From Salirhabdus sp. Marseille-P4669 (GTDB lineage: Bacteria > Bacillota > Bacilli > Bacillales > Alkalibacillaceae): DNA of 64,000 nucleotides. The position numbers and the translations under genes were made by a program. The first letter of the stretch is position 1, and every line of letters starts with the position of its first letter. The stretch spans positions 310,001-374,000 of the forward strand of contig NZ_OEQK01000003.1 in the NCBI RefSeq assembly GCF_900240405.1. The letters are read 5' to 3'. Below are positions 61,693-64,000 of the stretch, in pieces. A model generated the notes under the pieces. That model was not told the DNA's origin. It was given only the letters and a program-made list of their open reading frames with translations, and did not search any database.

Positions 61693-64000
61693 TTAAAGAA
61701 TATCATCAAACGTAGAAACCAGCTTAGGCTTTCTCTCCACAACACCATCTAACAATAAGGAAGGCGTATCCTGATAGAATATCTTCACCTGCTGCTGTGC
61801 TCTTGTTAACAATACATATAGTAACCTAGCGTGTAAGTCATCATTAGGGAAAGAGTCTTCATTCACATTAACGAGTATAACTGCGTCAAATTCCATCCCT
61901 TTGCTGTTATACGAAGCAAGCACGGAAACAAATCCTTCCTGAATTGTTGAATCAGGTTGTACATAAACAATATCATTTTCATAGTTTTTCTTTAGATATT
62001 CGCTTAACTTCTTCGCTCTTCCCTCATCCTTGTGAATGATAGCAATCCGCTTATATTTACTTTTCCACTCATTAATTAGCGAATCAATGTTTTGTAGGAG
62101 ATCCTGACCATTCCGAACCTCCTCAACCTCTAATGCTGGGCCGCTTCTATTAATCGGCGTAATCAGCTGATGATCTGAAAATTGATTGAGTAATACTTGA
62201 TTCGCTACTTCAATTATTTCTTTAGTGGAGCGATAGCTTGTTGACATATTTAGTAGCATATCATCCTTATTTTTGAATAGGAGACGCTTCACTCGATTCC
62301 AGTCCGTTTGACCATAATTCATGAAGATAGCCTGATCTGTATCCCCTAGGATAGTCATTGTTTTCGTGAACATTTTCAATACGGCAAAATGTACATAACT
62401 AAAGTCCTGTGCTTCATCAATGACGATATGAGAGAACCTCTTTGGCTCATCATATAGCGTAAAATAAATATATAGAAGTGGTGGTAAATCGAAATAATTA
62501 AGGTTCTTATTTTTGTTATATTTGAAACTATTAATGACATCCGTACCAACCTCATGCTGGAATGATGTAAGAACTTCAGGTGTTAGGACTTGCTGGTACA
62601 TCGTAACTGGATCAGGAACCTTCATCTTTCGCTTCCACTCGCTAAGTCCTTGCTTTATTTCATCATTATATTTTCGAATTTTATAGTCTCGAATCTCCTC
62701 CATCTTTTGCTTCATTTGGAGTAATTCGCCCTTTGTTAAGCCTCCATTTGATAGAAAGGTATCTGTAACAAATCGATACTGCTCCTCGACCACTTTTACC
62801 TTTTCCTTTAAATAATCGAGAAAACTATTTTCTACATGCGACATAAATTTCTCTACACGCTGAGCAAATGGCAAATAGGCATAGCCCCCGTAAATTTTCA
62901 TCAATTCATCTGCCGTTAACACATGATCCGAAATGGTAAGTGTGCGGAAATGGCTTGAGTAATTCGCTTTGTATTCTCTCAAATAAATGTCCATTACAAC
63001 AATGAATTCTTCAGAGCCTTTGAATTCAATAATTTGCTCCTCTACCTTGTTCTTGGAATTAAAGACGGTCTTCTCGAAGAATTCTTGGTAACTATCAAAC
63101 ACTTTCGTTCCAATATATTTCTGTAAATGCTGTAGGGCAAAATCCTGAAAAGTAGACTGATTTATCCCAGTCACATTAAGATTAGGAAGAAGCTCCTTAA
63201 ACGAACTAATAAACATTTTCGAAGGACCCAAGATTAAAATATCCCTAGGTTCTAATTTTTTATTGTTATACAACAAATAGGAGATGCGGTGTAGTGCAAT
63301 GGATGATTTCCCTGAACCTGCAACCCCTTGAATAATGAGGTTTTGGTTTAATGGCTTACGTATTGCGATATTTTGTTCCTTCTGAATTGTTGCGATGATT
63401 TCTTTTAAATATCCAGTTGTCTCGTTTTTCTCAATAAGGTCCTTCAAGAAGTCATCCGTGACCGTTAGCTCTTCTCCCTTATCGGAATACGTTTTGTTTT
63501 CAGAACTGTTTTCATTTGCAACAAGCTGGTTGATTTTCTTAATTTTCTTGTTTTCTATCGTATATTCTCGCTTTTGTAATACATCGGCTTCGTATTTATA
63601 GAAGTTATTCGAGTTTTCATCTTCTACGATGTATTCCTGTCTAGGAAATCCCGGTGTAAAATTATAATAGAGCGATGCGAGAGGCTTACGCCAATCGACA
63701 ACAATTACATCATCATTACTATCCTTTACCCCTTGCTTTCCAATGTAAAATACTTCTTTGCCAAAATCCTTTGAATCAATATCAATTCGACCAAAATACG
63801 GTTCCTTTATCGCTTTATCCAGTAGGCTTAATTCCTTTTTACCAGCTTCAAGGGCGACCTCATCACCAGTTACATTTGTATTTTGTTGGAATTGCTTTTT
63901 CTTTTTATTAATGAGTTCACCGACAAAATAGGTGCGATCCTCAATGCGTCTAATGGTTTCATCCAGTATCTCTTGTTCTATTTGAAATTCTCTCTTATCC
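61693..64000 (-). CDS. helD: RNA polymerase recycling helicase HelD (5' end outside window)
   Basis: The minus frame is open from base 64000 to the stop at 61693 and gives about 769 residues, so only a few residues of the N-terminus are missing. An N-terminal coiled coil (ILDETIRRIEDRTYFVGELI) is followed by DWRKPLASLYYN, then superfamily 1 helicase motifs: GVAGSGKSSIALHRISYLLY (Walker A), VIDEAQDFSYVHF (II), LGDTDQAIF, YRSTKEI, SYNSKGMEFDAVIL and LLYVLLTRAQQQVKIFY (VI). HelD removes stalled RNA polymerase from DNA using ATP. Frame start upstream of 63447 is a TTG inside the gene, not the true start. Confidence 0.9.
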   Translation of the reverse strand, partial: DKREFQIEQEILDETIRRIEDRTYFVGELINKKKKQFQQNTNVTGDEVALEAGKKELSLLDKAIKEPYFGRIDIDSKDFGKEVFYIGKQGVKDSNDDVIVVDWRKPLASLYYNFTPGFPRQEYIVEDENSNNFYKYEADVLQKREYTIENKKIKKINQLVANENSSENKTYSDKGEELTVTDDFLKDLIEKNETTGYLKEIIATIQKEQNIAIRKPLNQNLIIQGVAGSGKSSIALHRISYLLYNNKKLEPRDILILGPSKMFISSFKELLPNLNVTGINQSTFQDFALQHLQKYIGTKVFDSYQEFFEKTVFNSKNKVEEQIIEFKGSEEFIVVMDIYLREYKANYSSHFRTLTISDHVLTADELMKIYGGYAYLPFAQRVEKFMSHVENSFLDYLKEKVKVVEEQYRFVTDTFLSNGGLTKGELLQMKQKMEEIRDYKIRKYNDEIKQGLSEWKRKMKVPDPVTMYQQVLTPEVLTSFQHEVGTDVINSFKYNKNKNLNYFDLPPLLYIYFTLYDEPKRFSHIVIDEAQDFSYVHFAVLKMFTKTMTILGDTDQAIFMNYGQTDWNRVKRLLFKNKDDMLLNMSTSYRSTKEIIEVANQVLLNQFSDHQLITPINRSGPALEVEEVRNGQDLLQNIDSLINEWKSKYKRIAIIHKDEGRAKKLSEYLKKNYENDIVYVQPDSTIQEGFVSVLASYNSKGMEFDAVILVNVNEDSFPNDDLHARLLYVLLTRAQQQVKIFYQDTPSLLLDGVVERKPKLVSTFDDIL

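Overview
The window is AT-rich DNA with Bacillaceae-type gene content: strong AGGAGG ribosome-binding sites, frequent TTG/GTG starts, a Spo0A-type DNA-binding domain, a type VIIb (LXG) toxin locus and genes resembling Bacillus yjcD, ykgA and helD. It looks like a chromosomal segment of a spore-forming Bacillaceae. It is largely accessory DNA: short stress and detoxification genes, lipoproteins, a few decayed genes and a defence island. No rRNA, tRNA or CRISPR array was recognised.

Layout. 1-3.6 kb: membrane proteins (hemolysin III family, DUF2569) and a GNAT acetyltransferase. 3.7-6.5 kb: remnant of a mobilisable element (frameshifted relaxase tail, VbhA-like antitoxin without a Fic toxin) ending at an IS3-family insertion. 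6.6-9.5 kb: secreted protein, 5'-truncated gene remnant, AraC regulator. 9.7-13.5 kb: LXG toxin operon on the minus strand (DUF4176 protein, two small helical partners, toxin with a TNT NAD-glycohydrolase domain, immunity gene, decayed second immunity copy); the toxin is split by a frameshift. 13.8-33.9 kb: mostly single genes (DJ-1/PfpI, PTP-like phosphatase, DUF692, map, DDAH-like, a MutS2-like ATPase behind a long attenuator leader, YjcD-like helicase, an ArsR/SRPBCC-PDZ pair, an ECF sigma/anti-sigma pair, a beta-lactamase-fold lipoprotein, LysR). 34-44.5 kb: tandem tiny paralogues, lipoproteins, VOC proteins, a zinc-ribbon-Spo0A_C protein, a signal-peptidase-like lipoprotein and an Arr rifamycin ADP-ribosyltransferase.

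44.9-64 kb is the defence island. On the plus strand lie dptF-dptG-dptH, the restriction arm of DNA phosphorothioation systems, followed by a Nudix hydrolase. Convergent to it is a minus-strand cassette: NERD nuclease-like protein, HNH endonuclease with an N-terminal sulfur-binding-type domain, and a PLD-helicase-DUF3427 protein. A second IS3-family element sits exactly between the two arms. No dndA-E/dptA-E modification genes are visible. This is striking because DptFGH normally requires phosphorothioate-protected host DNA, while an SBD-HNH enzyme normally attacks phosphorothioated DNA. A DUF1643 protein and a nearly complete helD close the window.

The strongest unusual signals are: (i) this restriction contradiction; (ii) the mutS2-like gene behind a promoter, a 7-codon leader peptide, alternative pairings and two tandem terminators, which looks like ribosome-mediated attenuation; (iii) both IS elements inserted precisely into the loops of rho-independent terminators; (iv) the Spo0A DNA-binding domain fused to a zinc ribbon; and (v) a probable ATT start in a LysR gene.
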